Source: an uncultured Collinsella sp. (GTDB taxonomy: Bacteria; Actinomycetota; Coriobacteriia; Coriobacteriales; Coriobacteriaceae). From it: a stretch of 59,898 bases of DNA. The notes under the pieces are model-generated. The model was not told the DNA's origin and ran no database searches. It saw only the letters and a program-made list of their open reading frames with translations. This document shows positions 32,993 through 41,490 of the stretch, in pieces. The first letter of the stretch is position 1. Every line of letters starts with the position of its first letter. The DNA lies in contig CASDZW010000010.1 in NCBI GenBank assembly GCA_949285915.1, forward strand, positions 1 through 59,898. The letters are read 5' to 3'. The translations under genes and the position numbers were made by a program.

Positions 32993-34258
32993 ATGGCTAG
33001 ACCTATGACCGTGGCCGAGAAGATCTTGGCTGCACACGCCGGGCTCGATGAGGTGCGCCCCGGCCAGCTCGTAGAGTGCGACCTCGATATCGTGCTCGCC
33101 AATGACATCACGGCGCCCATTGCCATCGATGTCTTCCGCGAGCTTGGGGCAACGCAGGTGTTCGACCGCGACCGCGTGTGCCTCGTGCCCGACCACTATG
33201 CGCCCAATAAGGACATCAAGAGCGCCGAGCAGACCAAGAAGATGCGCGACTTTGCCCATGAGCAGAAGATCACGCACTATTGGGAGCAGGGCTGCGCGGG
33301 CATTGAGCATGCGCTTCTGCCCGAGCAGGGCGTTGTGGTCCCGGGCGACCTCATCATCGGTGCCGACAGCCACACCTGCACCTACGGCGCGCTGGGCGCG
33401 TTCTCCACGGGTGTTGGCTCAACCGATGCAGGCGTGGGTCTTGCGACCGGTCGTGCTTGGTTCAAGGTGCCGCCCACCATCAAGTTCGTGATTGACGGCG
33501 AGCTCACCGACGGCGCCGCCGCAAAGGACATCATCCTCCACATCATCGGCCTCATCGGCGTTGACGGCGCGCTCTACCAGGCCATGGAGTTCACCGGTTC
33601 TACCATCGCGAACCTCTCCATGGAGGGGCGCATGTGCATCTCCAACATGGCGATTGAGGCGGGCGGCAAGGCCGGCATCATGGAAGTCGACGACGTGGCA
33701 CGTGCGTGGCTGCGCGACCGCTGCGAGCGCGACTATGTTGAGTACCACGCCGATGCAGATGCCGAATACGCCCAGGTGATTCATGTCGACGCGGCGGACA
33801 TCAAGCCGTGCGTCTCTTGGCCGCACCTGCCCTCCAACACGCATCCTGTGACGGAGAGCCGCGACATCAAGATCGATCAGGCGGTCATCGGCAGCTGCAC
33901 GAACGGCCGTATGGAGGACATGCGTGCCGCCGCTGAGGTGCTGCGCGGCCGCTGCGTGAACGAGAACGTGCGCTGCATCGTGATTCCCGCCACGCAGGCG
34001 GTTTTCAAGCAGTGCATGGCCGAGGGTCTGGCCGATGTCTTCATCGACGCCGGTTGCGTGTTCTCCACGCCCACTTGCGGCCCGTGCCTTGGCGGCTACA
34101 TGGGTATCCTCGCGGCGGGGGAGCGCTGCGTCTCCACCACCAACCGCAACTTCGTCGGCCGTATGGGCGACCCCACCTCTGAGGTCTACCTCGCGAGCCC
34201 GGCTGTTGCCGCCGCCTCTGCCGTGGCGGGCCACATCGCCCTGCCGAGCGACCTGTAA
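32993..34258 (+). CDS. leuC: 3-isopropylmalate dehydratase large subunit
   Basis: Aconitase-family [4Fe-4S] enzyme that isomerises 2- to 3-isopropylmalate with LeuD. 421 residues, the shorter LeuC/homoaconitase-like type. GADSHTCTYGALGAF, GSCTNGRMEDM (first cluster Cys) and STPTCGPCLGGYMG (other two cluster Cys) are present. ATG after AAAGGAG. Flanked on both sides by paired long hairpins, which may set its mRNA level relative to leuA and leuD. Confidence 0.96.
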   Translation: MARPMTVAEKILAAHAGLDEVRPGQLVECDLDIVLANDITAPIAIDVFRELGATQVFDRDRVCLVPDHYAPNKDIKSAEQTKKMRDFAHEQKITHYWEQGCAGIEHALLPEQGVVVPGDLIIGADSHTCTYGALGAFSTGVGSTDAGVGLATGRAWFKVPPTIKFVIDGELTDGAAAKDIILHIIGLIGVDGALYQAMEFTGSTIANLSMEGRMCISNMAIEAGGKAGIMEVDDVARAWLRDRCERDYVEYHADADAEYAQVIHVDAADIKPCVSWPHLPSNTHPVTESRDIKIDQAVIGSCTNGRMEDMRAAAEVLRGRCVNENVRCIVIPATQAVFKQCMAEGLADVFIDAGCVFSTPTCGPCLGGYMGILAAGERCVSTTNRNFVGRMGDPTSEVYLASPAVAAASAVAGHIALPSDL

Positions 34259-34269
34259 GTCGGACGAGG

Positions 34270-34350
34270 AGGACCGGATGCATCATCCCGTGCTCAAACA
34301 GCTTCGCGCTGCGCGCTCAGAACTGCGCGCGGGACGATGCATCCGGTCCT
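34270..34350 (+). repeat. leu spacer hairpin C (type 1 core)
   Basis: Arms 34270-34290 and 34330-34350 pair at 20 of 21 positions. The core is base-for-base the same as in hairpin A, while the outer arm sequence is different. It begins 11 bases after the leuC stop. Confidence 0.85.
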
Positions 34351-34398
34351 TTCAATCGCTCGTAGACCGCTCTGTCAATCAAACGTGTTCGCGGCGGG

Positions 34399-34481
34399 GG
34401 TGCGGGAGCATATCCTCCGCGCGCAGTTCCGCAAGCCGCAGGCCGAGGACTGTCTGAGTACGGAGGATATGCTCCCGCACC
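34399..34481 (+). repeat. leu spacer hairpin D (type 2 core)
   Basis: Arms 34399-34419 and 34461-34481 pair perfectly over 21 bases. The core differs from B at three of 41 positions. It ends 28 bases before leuD and is separated from C by 48 bases, almost the same as the A-B spacing. Confidence 0.85.
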
Positions 34482-34509
34482 TCAGCAGACGAACAAGGAG
34501 GATCATCCC

Positions 34510-35016
34510 ATGAAGTTCGAAGGTACCGTTTTCCGCTATGGGCGCGACGTGGACACCGATGTCATCATCCCCGCGCGCTACCTCAACAGCTCCGACCACG
34601 CGCACCTGGCGGCGCATGCGATGGAGGACCTCGACCCCACCTTTGCCACCCGCGTTCAGCCGGGCGATATCGTGGTCGCGGAGGAGAACTTTGGGTGCGG
34701 CTCCAGCCGTGAGCACGCGCCGGTTGCCCTCAAGGCGGCGGGTGTGTCGTGCGTCATCGCCAAGAGCTTCGCGCGCATCTTCTACCGTAACGCCATCAAC
34801 GTGGGCCTCGCCATCATGGAGTGCCCGGAGGCAGTGGACGCCATCGCCGACGGTGCACGCGTGGCGGTCGACACCGAGACCGGCACCATCACCAACCTCG
34901 ACACCGGTGCCAGCTTTACGGCTGAGCCCTTCCCGCCCTTCATTGCCGAGATTATTGAGGCGGGTGGTCTGGTGGAGCGCACGCGTCAGAAGCTCGCCGC
35001 GCAGGCGGATGCGTAA
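34510..35016 (+). CDS. leuD: 3-isopropylmalate dehydratase small subunit
   Basis: Swivelling-domain partner of LeuC. 168 residues, the compact type. [16 protein letters not shown] and [15 protein letters not shown] are diagnostic, and [18 protein letters not shown] follows. Strong ribosome-binding site AAGGAGG. leuB follows with 11 bases between. Confidence 0.96.
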   Translation: MKFEGTVFRYGRDVDTDVIIPARYLNSSDHAHLAAHAMEDLDPTFATRVQPGDIVVAEENFGCGSSREHAPVALKAAGVSCVIAKSFARIFYRNAINVGLAIMECPEAVDAIADGARVAVDTETGTITNLDTGASFTAEPFPPFIAEIIEAGGLVERTRQKLAAQADA

Positions 35017-35027
35017 AGGAGGCGCGC

Positions 35028-36194
35028 ATGGCGCTCGATAACCCCTTTGCATCCGGCCCGTCGTCGATTGATTGGAGTTGCAACGTGAAGAAAACCTATC
35101 AGATCTGCTGCCTGCCGGGCGACGGCATTGGTCCCGAGATTATCGCCGAGGGCAAGAAGGTGCTTGCTGCGGTGGGCGCCAAGTACGGCGTGGCGTTTGT
35201 CTGCGAGGATGCGCTTATTGGCGGTGCTGCCATCGATGCTGCCGGCAATCCTCTGCCCGATGAGACGCTTGCCTCCGCAAACGCCTCCGATGCGGTGCTT
35301 CTCGCCTCGGTGGGCGGTCCCAAGTGGGACACGACCGACCCCGCCGCCCCTCGCCCCGAGCAGGGTCTGTTGAAGATCCGCAAGGAGCTCGGCCTCTACA
35401 CCAACCTGCGTCCGGTCCAGATCTTCGCCGCGCTCGCCGACGCCTCGACGCTGCGCCCCGAGGTCATCGATGGGGTGGACATGATGATCGTGCGCGAGCT
35501 CACGGGCGGGCTCTACTTTGGTCGCCGCGAGCGCTTCTATGACGAGGAGGGCGCTGGCACGGACGGGGCGCCCGGTCAGCGCGCCTACGACACGCTCGAG
35601 TACCGCGAGTACGAGATTGAGCGCATCGCGCGACAAGCGTTTGACGCCGCCCGCAAGCGCCGTGGCAAGGTGTCGAGCGTCGACAAGGCCAACGTGCTCG
35701 AGACGAGCCGCATGTGGCGCGAGATCGTCCACCGTATCCACGACGCGGAGTACCCGGACGTGGAGCTCGAGGACGTGCTCGTGGACAACGCCGCCATGCA
35801 GCTCATCAACCGCCCTGCCACCTTCGATGTGGTGGTGACCGAGAACATGTTCGGCGACATCCTCTCCGACGAGGCCGCCCAGATCACGGGTTCGCTCGGC
35901 ATGCTCGCCAGCGCGAGCCTGGGCGACGGCGTGGCGCTCTACGAGCCAAGCCACGGATCGGCGCCCGATATTGCGGGACAGGGCATTGCGAACCCCTTGG
36001 CGCAAATTCTCTCGGTTGAGATGATGCTGCGCTACAGCTTTGATATGGGAGATGCGGCAGACGACATCCGCCGTGCGGTTACGGCGGTCCTCGACGAGGG
36101 TTGGCGCACGCGTGACATCGCCGACGCAGCGACGCCCGCTGAAAAGATCCTCGGCACCACCGCCATAGGCGACAAGGTGGTAGAGCGCCTATAG
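35028..36194 (+). CDS. leuB: 3-isopropylmalate dehydrogenase
   Basis: NAD-dependent oxidative decarboxylation of 3-isopropylmalate. CLPGDGIGPEIIAEG at the N-terminal core, VDKANVLETSRMWREIV, and the metal/NAD region TENMFGDILSDEAAQITGSLG and EPSHGSAPDIAGQG are intact. Two starts have ribosome-binding sites: ATG 35028 after AAAGGAGG (388 residues) and GTG 35085 after GGAG (369 residues, closer to family start). The first is reported. Last gene of the leu operon; no clear terminator follows. Confidence 0.95.
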   Translation: MALDNPFASGPSSIDWSCNVKKTYQICCLPGDGIGPEIIAEGKKVLAAVGAKYGVAFVCEDALIGGAAIDAAGNPLPDETLASANASDAVLLASVGGPKWDTTDPAAPRPEQGLLKIRKELGLYTNLRPVQIFAALADASTLRPEVIDGVDMMIVRELTGGLYFGRRERFYDEEGAGTDGAPGQRAYDTLEYREYEIERIARQAFDAARKRRGKVSSVDKANVLETSRMWREIVHRIHDAEYPDVELEDVLVDNAAMQLINRPATFDVVVTENMFGDILSDEAAQITGSLGMLASASLGDGVALYEPSHGSAPDIAGQGIANPLAQILSVEMMLRYSFDMGDAADDIRRAVTAVLDEGWRTRDIADAATPAEKILGTTAIGDKVVERL

Positions 36195-36270
36195 GCGCGA
36201 GTCTCGTTTTCCGCCAGGGCAAACGGGTACACTGTCATCGATCGTCAAAAGAGAGTCGGTGGTGAAAAGC

Positions 36271-36543
36271 ATGATGTATCCGTATATGACACTTGAGGAT
36301 GGGACAGAGGTGACCCATTCCGAACTATTTCAGGAGAACGGCGTCAACAAGGTTCTTGTTCATTTTGAGCGGCCTACGGCAAACGGCTTCGATTCTGTCC
36401 GTTGCGAGCTTCCCTCCTACACGTGGACTGTCTGGGAGGGAAGCTACTCTCCGGAGGAGATAGACGGTTTTGACCGATATGTCCGCAGCAACGCGCACTT
36501 GCTGTATCGCTATGCCGCGAATGGAGGGCTTTGCGTTGCCTAG
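36271..36543 (+). CDS. Small protein partnered with DUF4160, unknown function
   Basis: About 90 residues (YPYMTLEDGTEVTHSELF, VLVHFERPTANGFDSVR), acidic, no signal or span. Not recognised as a named family. GTG codons at 36259 and 36262 are alternative starts. It overlaps the following DUF4160 gene by eight bases, so the two are made together; DUF4160 proteins are often found in small two-gene modules resembling toxin-antitoxin pairs, but a toxic activity is not evident from sequence. Confidence 0.65.
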   Translation: MMYPYMTLEDGTEVTHSELFQENGVNKVLVHFERPTANGFDSVRCELPSYTWTVWEGSYSPEEIDGFDRYVRSNAHLLYRYAANGGLCVA

Positions 36544-36814
36544 CCTGTTTGTTATTGGCGGATACCGCATATTCTTCTGGTCCAACGAGAACGGCGAGCC
36601 GATTCATGTCCACGTTTGCAAGGGCGTGCCTCATGCTGGCGCTACAAAGATTTGGCTCACAAGCAAGGGCGGATGTGTTGTCGCCCAGAATAACAGCGAT
36701 ATTCCGACTCGCGTCTTGAACGAGCTGATGGAGATTATTTCAGCTCAGTTCGAATTCATCTGTGCAAAATGGAGGGCGTTTTATCACGTCGATTCCATTC
36801 AGTTTTATTGCTGA
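36536..36814 (+). CDS. DUF4160 family protein
   Basis: 92 residues from a TTG start (MPSLFVIGGYRIFFW...), which lies seven bases after GGAGGG; ATGs further upstream would add nonconserved residues inside the previous gene. SNENGEPIHVHVCKGVPH and ATKIWLTSKGGCVVAQNNS are the DUF4160 hallmarks, with the conserved HVHV. Function of the family is unknown. Confidence 0.8.
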   Translation: MPSLFVIGGYRIFFWSNENGEPIHVHVCKGVPHAGATKIWLTSKGGCVVAQNNSDIPTRVLNELMEIISAQFEFICAKWRAFYHVDSIQFYC

Positions 36815-36845
36815 CGCCATGGCGGGCGGATTCGCCCTGTAGATA

Positions 36846-37544
36846 TTACGGGTTGAGCGAGCCGCCAAAGTAGGGGATAAAGAGCAGAAGCGCCGCGAGG
36901 CTCACGATAAACAGAACGATACCCGCCACCTCGATCGCGATTGCCCAACGTGGTCGAGGTGCGCGCCCTGTGAGGCCCGCCGCGGCAAAGATACAGAGGA
37001 AAATGCTCACACCGAGGCCCACCATAGAGAGGCCCTCGCAAAAGGCGAGGCGAGGCAGGTCGGCGGCGGCAACGGTGGCGTAGTGATAGCTGTGCAGAAG
37101 GGTCACGTCGCCCGTTGCCATCATGTACGCGCCGGGCACGATGCCAAAAAGCGAGCCAACCGCGCCAAGCACGCCGCATACAAGAAGGCGGGTTTGCGGG
37201 GTCATGCCGGCGAGCATGCCGGTGCCGCTTCCGGTGATGAGGCCGCCGTTGTGGCGGATAATCGAGGTGAGCATCACGCCAATGCCCGCGACCATGGCCA
37301 CGATGCCGACGACGCTCGCCCATGCGGGCAGTACGCTCGGCACCATGAGCATGCAGCCCATGCCCGCGGCGACAAGTCCCGCGCCGGTTTCACGCGCGAG
37401 CGGGGCGAGCTCGGCAGCGGGGGTCGTGGCGTAGTGGTAGCTGTGCAGCAACCGCGGGTTACCGGTCACCATCTGCCAGATGCCGAGGGCGACGATGCAA
37501 AGCCCGATGCCAGCGGCGATGACCGTGCCAATGAGCGATTCCAT
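36846..37544 (-). CDS. Membrane protein with duplicated LLHSYHYAT motif
   Basis: 232 residues, about six hydrophobic spans. The sequence LLHSYHYAT followed by AAxLxxLA occurs at about 33-52 and again at about 135-154, each after a span of the same kind (GIWQMVTGNPR / GAYMMATGDVT), so the protein is an internal duplication of a ~100-residue unit plus a C-terminal pair of spans. Start ATG after GAAAGG. Function unknown; the His/Tyr motif at each membrane edge could bind a metal or ligand, which is a guess. Confidence 0.7.
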   Translation of the reverse strand: MESLIGTVIAAGIGLCIVALGIWQMVTGNPRLLHSYHYATTPAAELAPLARETGAGLVAAGMGCMLMVPSVLPAWASVVGIVAMVAGIGVMLTSIIRHNGGLITGSGTGMLAGMTPQTRLLVCGVLGAVGSLFGIVPGAYMMATGDVTLLHSYHYATVAAADLPRLAFCEGLSMVGLGVSIFLCIFAAAGLTGRAPRPRWAIAIEVAGIVLFIVSLAALLLFIPYFGGSLNP

Positions 37545-37680
37545 AGGTGCCGCCTTTCACGATACCGTCTGAAACGTGCCCGAGCGCGTCTGAAGTGCCC
37601 GGGTGCGCCAAAGCGTGTCCGCTATTTTAGTCCTCCCGGGCGTGAGGAACGGGAGATTTTCAGGTGGTCGGCGTGCGGTA

Positions 37681-39075
37681 TCACGCTGCGTGCGGTAGGT
37701 CCTTTGTCTTGGGGAGCGGTGTATTGTCGGCGAGAATCTCGTCCAGCTCCGCGTCAAGCTCGTCCATATGCTTTACCTGCGGATTCTCAATCAGATGCCC
37801 TTGTGCCATGACGTAGAGCGGCTTCCGCAGATTCGTGAGGTCCTCGAGCGGGTTTTCCCGCGTGACGAGGATATCTGCCGAGAGGCCTTCCGCGATGCGT
37901 CCGCAGACCTCTCCAAGTCCTAGGACCTGCGCGTTGATTGCGGTGGCGGTATGCAGGGCAAACGCGGGCGAGACCTCGGCATGCTTGGCAAAGTAGGCCA
38001 CCTCGCGCCACATGTCGTAGTGCGTGACGTACGGGCAGCTCGAGTCGGTGCCGAGCCCCACGGTGATGCCGAGTTCGAGCGCGCGCCGCGCCCCCTCGAC
38101 AATGCCCGCGCAGACGATGTCGCCGTTCACCTTCTGCACGTCGCTCGAGTGCGTCTTCTCGGCAGGAAGCTTCACAAACGGCAGCGCAGGTGAAATGGTG
38201 CAGGTAAGCGTGGGCGTGCGACCCGCGAGCTGCTTGCCCGAGCCGCTTTGGAAGAGCTCTTCGATTTTGGGCGTCATGGGTGCGCCGTGCTCGATGGTAT
38301 CGACGCCGCCCTCAAGCGCGGCGAGCACGCCGTCGGTACTCTCCACATGCGCCATAACGGGGAGTCCTGCCTCGTGGCTCGCCACACAGGCAGCCTCAAT
38401 CATGGCGGGCGGCATACGGAGCACACCCGGCTCGCCAACCTTTTCTGCATCAAAGACGCCGCCGGTGATGAAGAGCTTGATGACGTCTGCTCCTGCCTGG
38501 GCGAGTGCGCGGACCGCCTTTACGGCATCCTCGGGCGTCTCGCACACCTCGGCAAAAAGACCGGCTCCGTGTCCGCTGGGGACGGTGATGCCGGTGCCGG
38601 GCGCCACCACACGCGGTCCTATGAAGCGGCCGGCACTGATCTGGTCTCGGCACCAGATGTCGCCGAGCGCGGGATCGCCCGCGCCGCGCACCGTTGTGAC
38701 ACCGCTTGCGAGCTGTGTGGTGACGGCGGACTTGATGAGCCGGTGGATGAGGGCGCGGCCGAGGGGGTTTGACTGGGCGAGCTTGATGAGCGTGCTCGCA
38801 TTGCCTGAGCTCACCGGGGTGCCACTTCCAATAAAGTGCGCGTGCAGGTTGATGAGCCCCGGCATAAGATAGGCGCCCGCGAGGTTGATGATGCGCGCAC
38901 CGGGGGCAAGGCGTTTGGCGTGCGCATAGGCATCGCCGCCAACCGGTGCCTCGGCAATATGCGCGATCGTGCCGTCGCGCACGATAACGATGCTGTCCGG
39001 ACGAGGCCGCATGTCCGCCGTCCCGTCCAGAACGGTTGCGTTGATAAACGCGAGGTCACGATTCTCTGGCTTCAT
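37681..39075 (-). CDS. Metal-dependent amidohydrolase (imidazolonepropionase/prolidase-like)
   Basis: 464-residue cytoplasmic hydrolase of the amidohydrolase superfamily. Metal-site HxH is H78/H80 in LINLHAHFIG; the bridging Lys is in VIKLFITGG; further metal His in MAHVES and TIEHGA; the catalytic Asp in LGTDSSCP. The composite beta-sandwich is formed by both termini. The closest groups hydrolyse cyclic amides or Xaa-Pro dipeptides. Stands alone; substrate cannot be read from context. Confidence 0.85.
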   Translation of the reverse strand: MKPENRDLAFINATVLDGTADMRPRPDSIVIVRDGTIAHIAEAPVGGDAYAHAKRLAPGARIINLAGAYLMPGLINLHAHFIGSGTPVSSGNASTLIKLAQSNPLGRALIHRLIKSAVTTQLASGVTTVRGAGDPALGDIWCRDQISAGRFIGPRVVAPGTGITVPSGHGAGLFAEVCETPEDAVKAVRALAQAGADVIKLFITGGVFDAEKVGEPGVLRMPPAMIEAACVASHEAGLPVMAHVESTDGVLAALEGGVDTIEHGAPMTPKIEELFQSGSGKQLAGRTPTLTCTISPALPFVKLPAEKTHSSDVQKVNGDIVCAGIVEGARRALELGITVGLGTDSSCPYVTHYDMWREVAYFAKHAEVSPAFALHTATAINAQVLGLGEVCGRIAEGLSADILVTRENPLEDLTNLRKPLYVMAQGHLIENPQVKHMDELDAELDEILADNTPLPKTKDLPHAA

Positions 39076-39224
39076 GGATGCGCCTTTCGCCGTGGTTGCG
39101 ATGCCCTAAGCATACGCCCCCGCCACGCGCATGCGCCCGGCAATTGCGCTTGCCGGCAGCGAATGCGCCGCGTCCGGGCGCCCTTTGGGTATGATTGACA
39201 GGGCTATGGAAATGAGGGGCTGCC

Positions 39225-39680
39225 GTGCAAGAAGAACGCCTTACCGAAGACTTGGTAAACCGCCTGCTCGAGGCGGCGACTCCCGAGGCGTTTCTTGCCG
39301 AGGACGATGCCGTTATCGACCGCTCGCTCGCCGATTATCTGAACGAGCTTCTTCTGGACCGCAAGGTGCGTTTCGATACAAAGTTCAACCGGTCTCGGCT
39401 AGCCACCGATTCTGGCGTGAACAGCACCTTTGTATACGACATCTTTGACGGAAAGAGCATGCCGGGTCGCGATAACGCCATCATGCTCGCCTTTGGCCTG
39501 CGCTGCGATGTGCGCGAGACGCAGCGCCTGCTCAGGCTCGCGGGCGTTTCTGAGTTGTGGCCAAAGCGCCGGCGCGACGCCATCATCCTCTGGTGCGTGA
39601 AGCACAGCATGACGCGCGTTGCCTGCGATGACGAGCTCTACCGCTTGGGCGAGCGCCCGCTGTTTGACCCCAAGGCCTAA
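39225..39680 (+). CDS. HTH-domain protein coupled to a membrane kinase
   Basis: 151 residues with a central XRE-like helix-turn-helix (SRLATDSGVNSTFVYDIFDG, about 60-80) and a helical surround. GTG start after GAGGGG. Nine bases separate it from the kinase gene, whose ribosome-binding site overlaps this gene's stop, so both are made from one transcript. A regulator working with, or a substrate of, the kinase is inferred. Confidence 0.75.
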   Translation: MQEERLTEDLVNRLLEAATPEAFLAEDDAVIDRSLADYLNELLLDRKVRFDTKFNRSRLATDSGVNSTFVYDIFDGKSMPGRDNAIMLAFGLRCDVRETQRLLRLAGVSELWPKRRRDAIILWCVKHSMTRVACDDELYRLGERPLFDPKA

Positions 39681-39689
39681 GGAGGCGCT

Positions 39690-41447
39690 GTGGACGAGCG
39701 TGCGGTGCGGCGGGCTATGAGCATAGATGATGCGTACGTGGTCGAGCGACGCCTAGCAAAGGGCCCAGACGGCACGACCGAGCTCGTGAGCATAGACGGC
39801 GCCGGTCCGTTCGTGCGCCGGCGCATGCCTATCGCTCGTGCGCGCCGTGCGATTTGGGCGGCGCTCGCGGATTGCCAAGACCCGCGCCTGCCGCATGTGA
39901 GGGCGAGCTACGAGCTGCCGGACGAGTACGTGGTGGTGCTCGATTATGCGGAGGGTGAGACCCTCGCCGATCTGGTTGCGCGCGAGGGCGCCCTGTCCTG
40001 CTCCCGGACGTGCGAGCTTGTTGTTGATCTTTGCGGGGCGCTTTCCGTGCTACATGCGCACGGCCTGGTGCACCGGGATGTAGCGCCCGCTAATATCGTT
40101 GGGGGCAAGAGCGACACGCCGGGCGGCGTCGCCGTGCACCTTATCGATTTTGGCAATGCGTGCCTGCCTGCGTTGGAGCAGGAGGAAGAGAACCCGCAGG
40201 GCACGTGGGGATTTGCTGCTCCCGAGCAACACGGCTTCACGCAGGTGGACGCCCGGGCCGATTTGTATGCGGTGGGCCGCGTTGCCGCGTTCGCGCTTAC
40301 CGGGGCATCGCCCGAGGGCAACACCCAGCGCGAGCTCCGTGATCACGTGGCGCATCTGCCTGAGGCGGTCCGCGCCGTTATCGAGCGTGCTTGCGCCTTT
40401 GAGCCAAGTGCGCGCTATCAATCTGCCGAGGAGCTTGCCCGTGCGTTTAGCGCCGCCTGCGCGGGCGAGGCCGTGCCCGCGGAGGATGCCGCGAACTCTG
40501 ACGTGCTCACTAAAGACGCTGTGTCCACAGGTGTTGCGGCTGTCACGTCCCAAGGGGCTGCTGAGGTCCCGCCAACAACATTGCCGCAGCCTTCTGCGCA
40601 GGCGGCCCCTTCTGCGGGACAGCGCTGGTCTGCTAAGTGCATCGTTGGCGTGTGCGTGATTGCCCTCGTTGCGGTGGTTGCAATCGCCGCCGTCGCCTTG
40701 AACATGAATCAAACTCAGGCAAATCTCATCCCGTCCGAGGGCCTCGAAAAAGATGCGCAGGTGGACGCAGATGCCTCTGCGGTTAGCGATGTCCCTGCGG
40801 CAACCGGCGACTCTGCTGCTACCGGCGTGACGGCGGGCGGCTCAACCGATGACGTCGCCCGTGCGCATGCGGCGCTCAAGCTCGTCGAGACCGGTTGGTC
40901 TGTCGATGCGAACGGTTACATCAGCTACGCCTTCGCTCTTAAAAACACGAGCGACGACCTCCTTGTTGACTTTCCAGCGGTGACCATAACCGGATACGAC
41001 GATGCAGGTTCGGTAGTCTCATCCGACACCATGACGCTCTCCGCACTCTATCCCGGGCAGACACAGTACTGCGCGAGTATTGCTGGCAATGGGTCGGGTG
41101 CCGATACGGTCGAGTTCAGCATTGGGGCACCTAGCGATTGGGGAGTCGGTCGTACTACGGGGACCGCGAGCTCCTACGAGGTCACCGACGCTATCCTCGC
41201 AAGCGACAGGTTTGGCGGCTCGGCCGCTACAGGCAGGGTACGGCTTGCCGCCGTGGGCGATGATATGAAGACCGCCATGGGAAACATCGCCCTGACCGCT
41301 CTTGTACGGGACGACGCGGGTTCCATCGTGTCAAGTGGCGAGACGTACATCAATATGATCCCCGAGGGCTCAACGGCATCCTTTGAGATCCCACTCTTCA
41401 CTCCGGCCACCGCAGGAACGCTCGAGGTCCATGCTCGAACGTGGTAG
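39690..41447 (+). CDS. Membrane Ser/Thr protein kinase-like receptor
   Basis: 585 residues: kinase-like domain (about 10-260), Ala/Thr/Pro-rich linker, one membrane span (about 315-337) and an extracytoplasmic beta-rich domain (about 390-585). HRDVAPANI gives the catalytic Asp130 and Asn135; IDFGNA gives Asp153; TWGFAAPEQ is the activation-segment end. A Gly-rich loop is not visible and the position where the ATP-binding Lys is expected reads FVRRRMP, with Arg. It may be a weak or atypical kinase. The external domain (WSVDANGYISYAFALKN...) resembles ligand-binding beta-sandwiches. GTG start after AAGGAGG. Confidence 0.82.
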   Translation: MDERAVRRAMSIDDAYVVERRLAKGPDGTTELVSIDGAGPFVRRRMPIARARRAIWAALADCQDPRLPHVRASYELPDEYVVVLDYAEGETLADLVAREGALSCSRTCELVVDLCGALSVLHAHGLVHRDVAPANIVGGKSDTPGGVAVHLIDFGNACLPALEQEEENPQGTWGFAAPEQHGFTQVDARADLYAVGRVAAFALTGASPEGNTQRELRDHVAHLPEAVRAVIERACAFEPSARYQSAEELARAFSAACAGEAVPAEDAANSDVLTKDAVSTGVAAVTSQGAAEVPPTTLPQPSAQAAPSAGQRWSAKCIVGVCVIALVAVVAIAAVALNMNQTQANLIPSEGLEKDAQVDADASAVSDVPAATGDSAATGVTAGGSTDDVARAHAALKLVETGWSVDANGYISYAFALKNTSDDLLVDFPAVTITGYDDAGSVVSSDTMTLSALYPGQTQYCASIAGNGSGADTVEFSIGAPSDWGVGRTTGTASSYEVTDAILASDRFGGSAATGRVRLAAVGDDMKTAMGNIALTALVRDDAGSIVSSGETYINMIPEGSTASFEIPLFTPATAGTLEVHARTW

Positions 41448-41490
41448 GGCGGGCGTAGGCCGTCGAGGCGAAGGGCGAACAAACTAGTTG

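Noticed and set aside
34278-34460. Small peptide (HPVLKQLRAARSELRAGR) readable through hairpins A and C
   Set aside because: No ribosome-binding site, and the sequence is fully explained by the paired core; the open frame is a by-product of its composition.
32746-34481. T-box or other known riboswitch in the leu spacers
   Set aside because: No T-box antiterminator motif, no specifier-loop layout and no terminator T-runs; leucine control is already explained by the leader-peptide attenuator.
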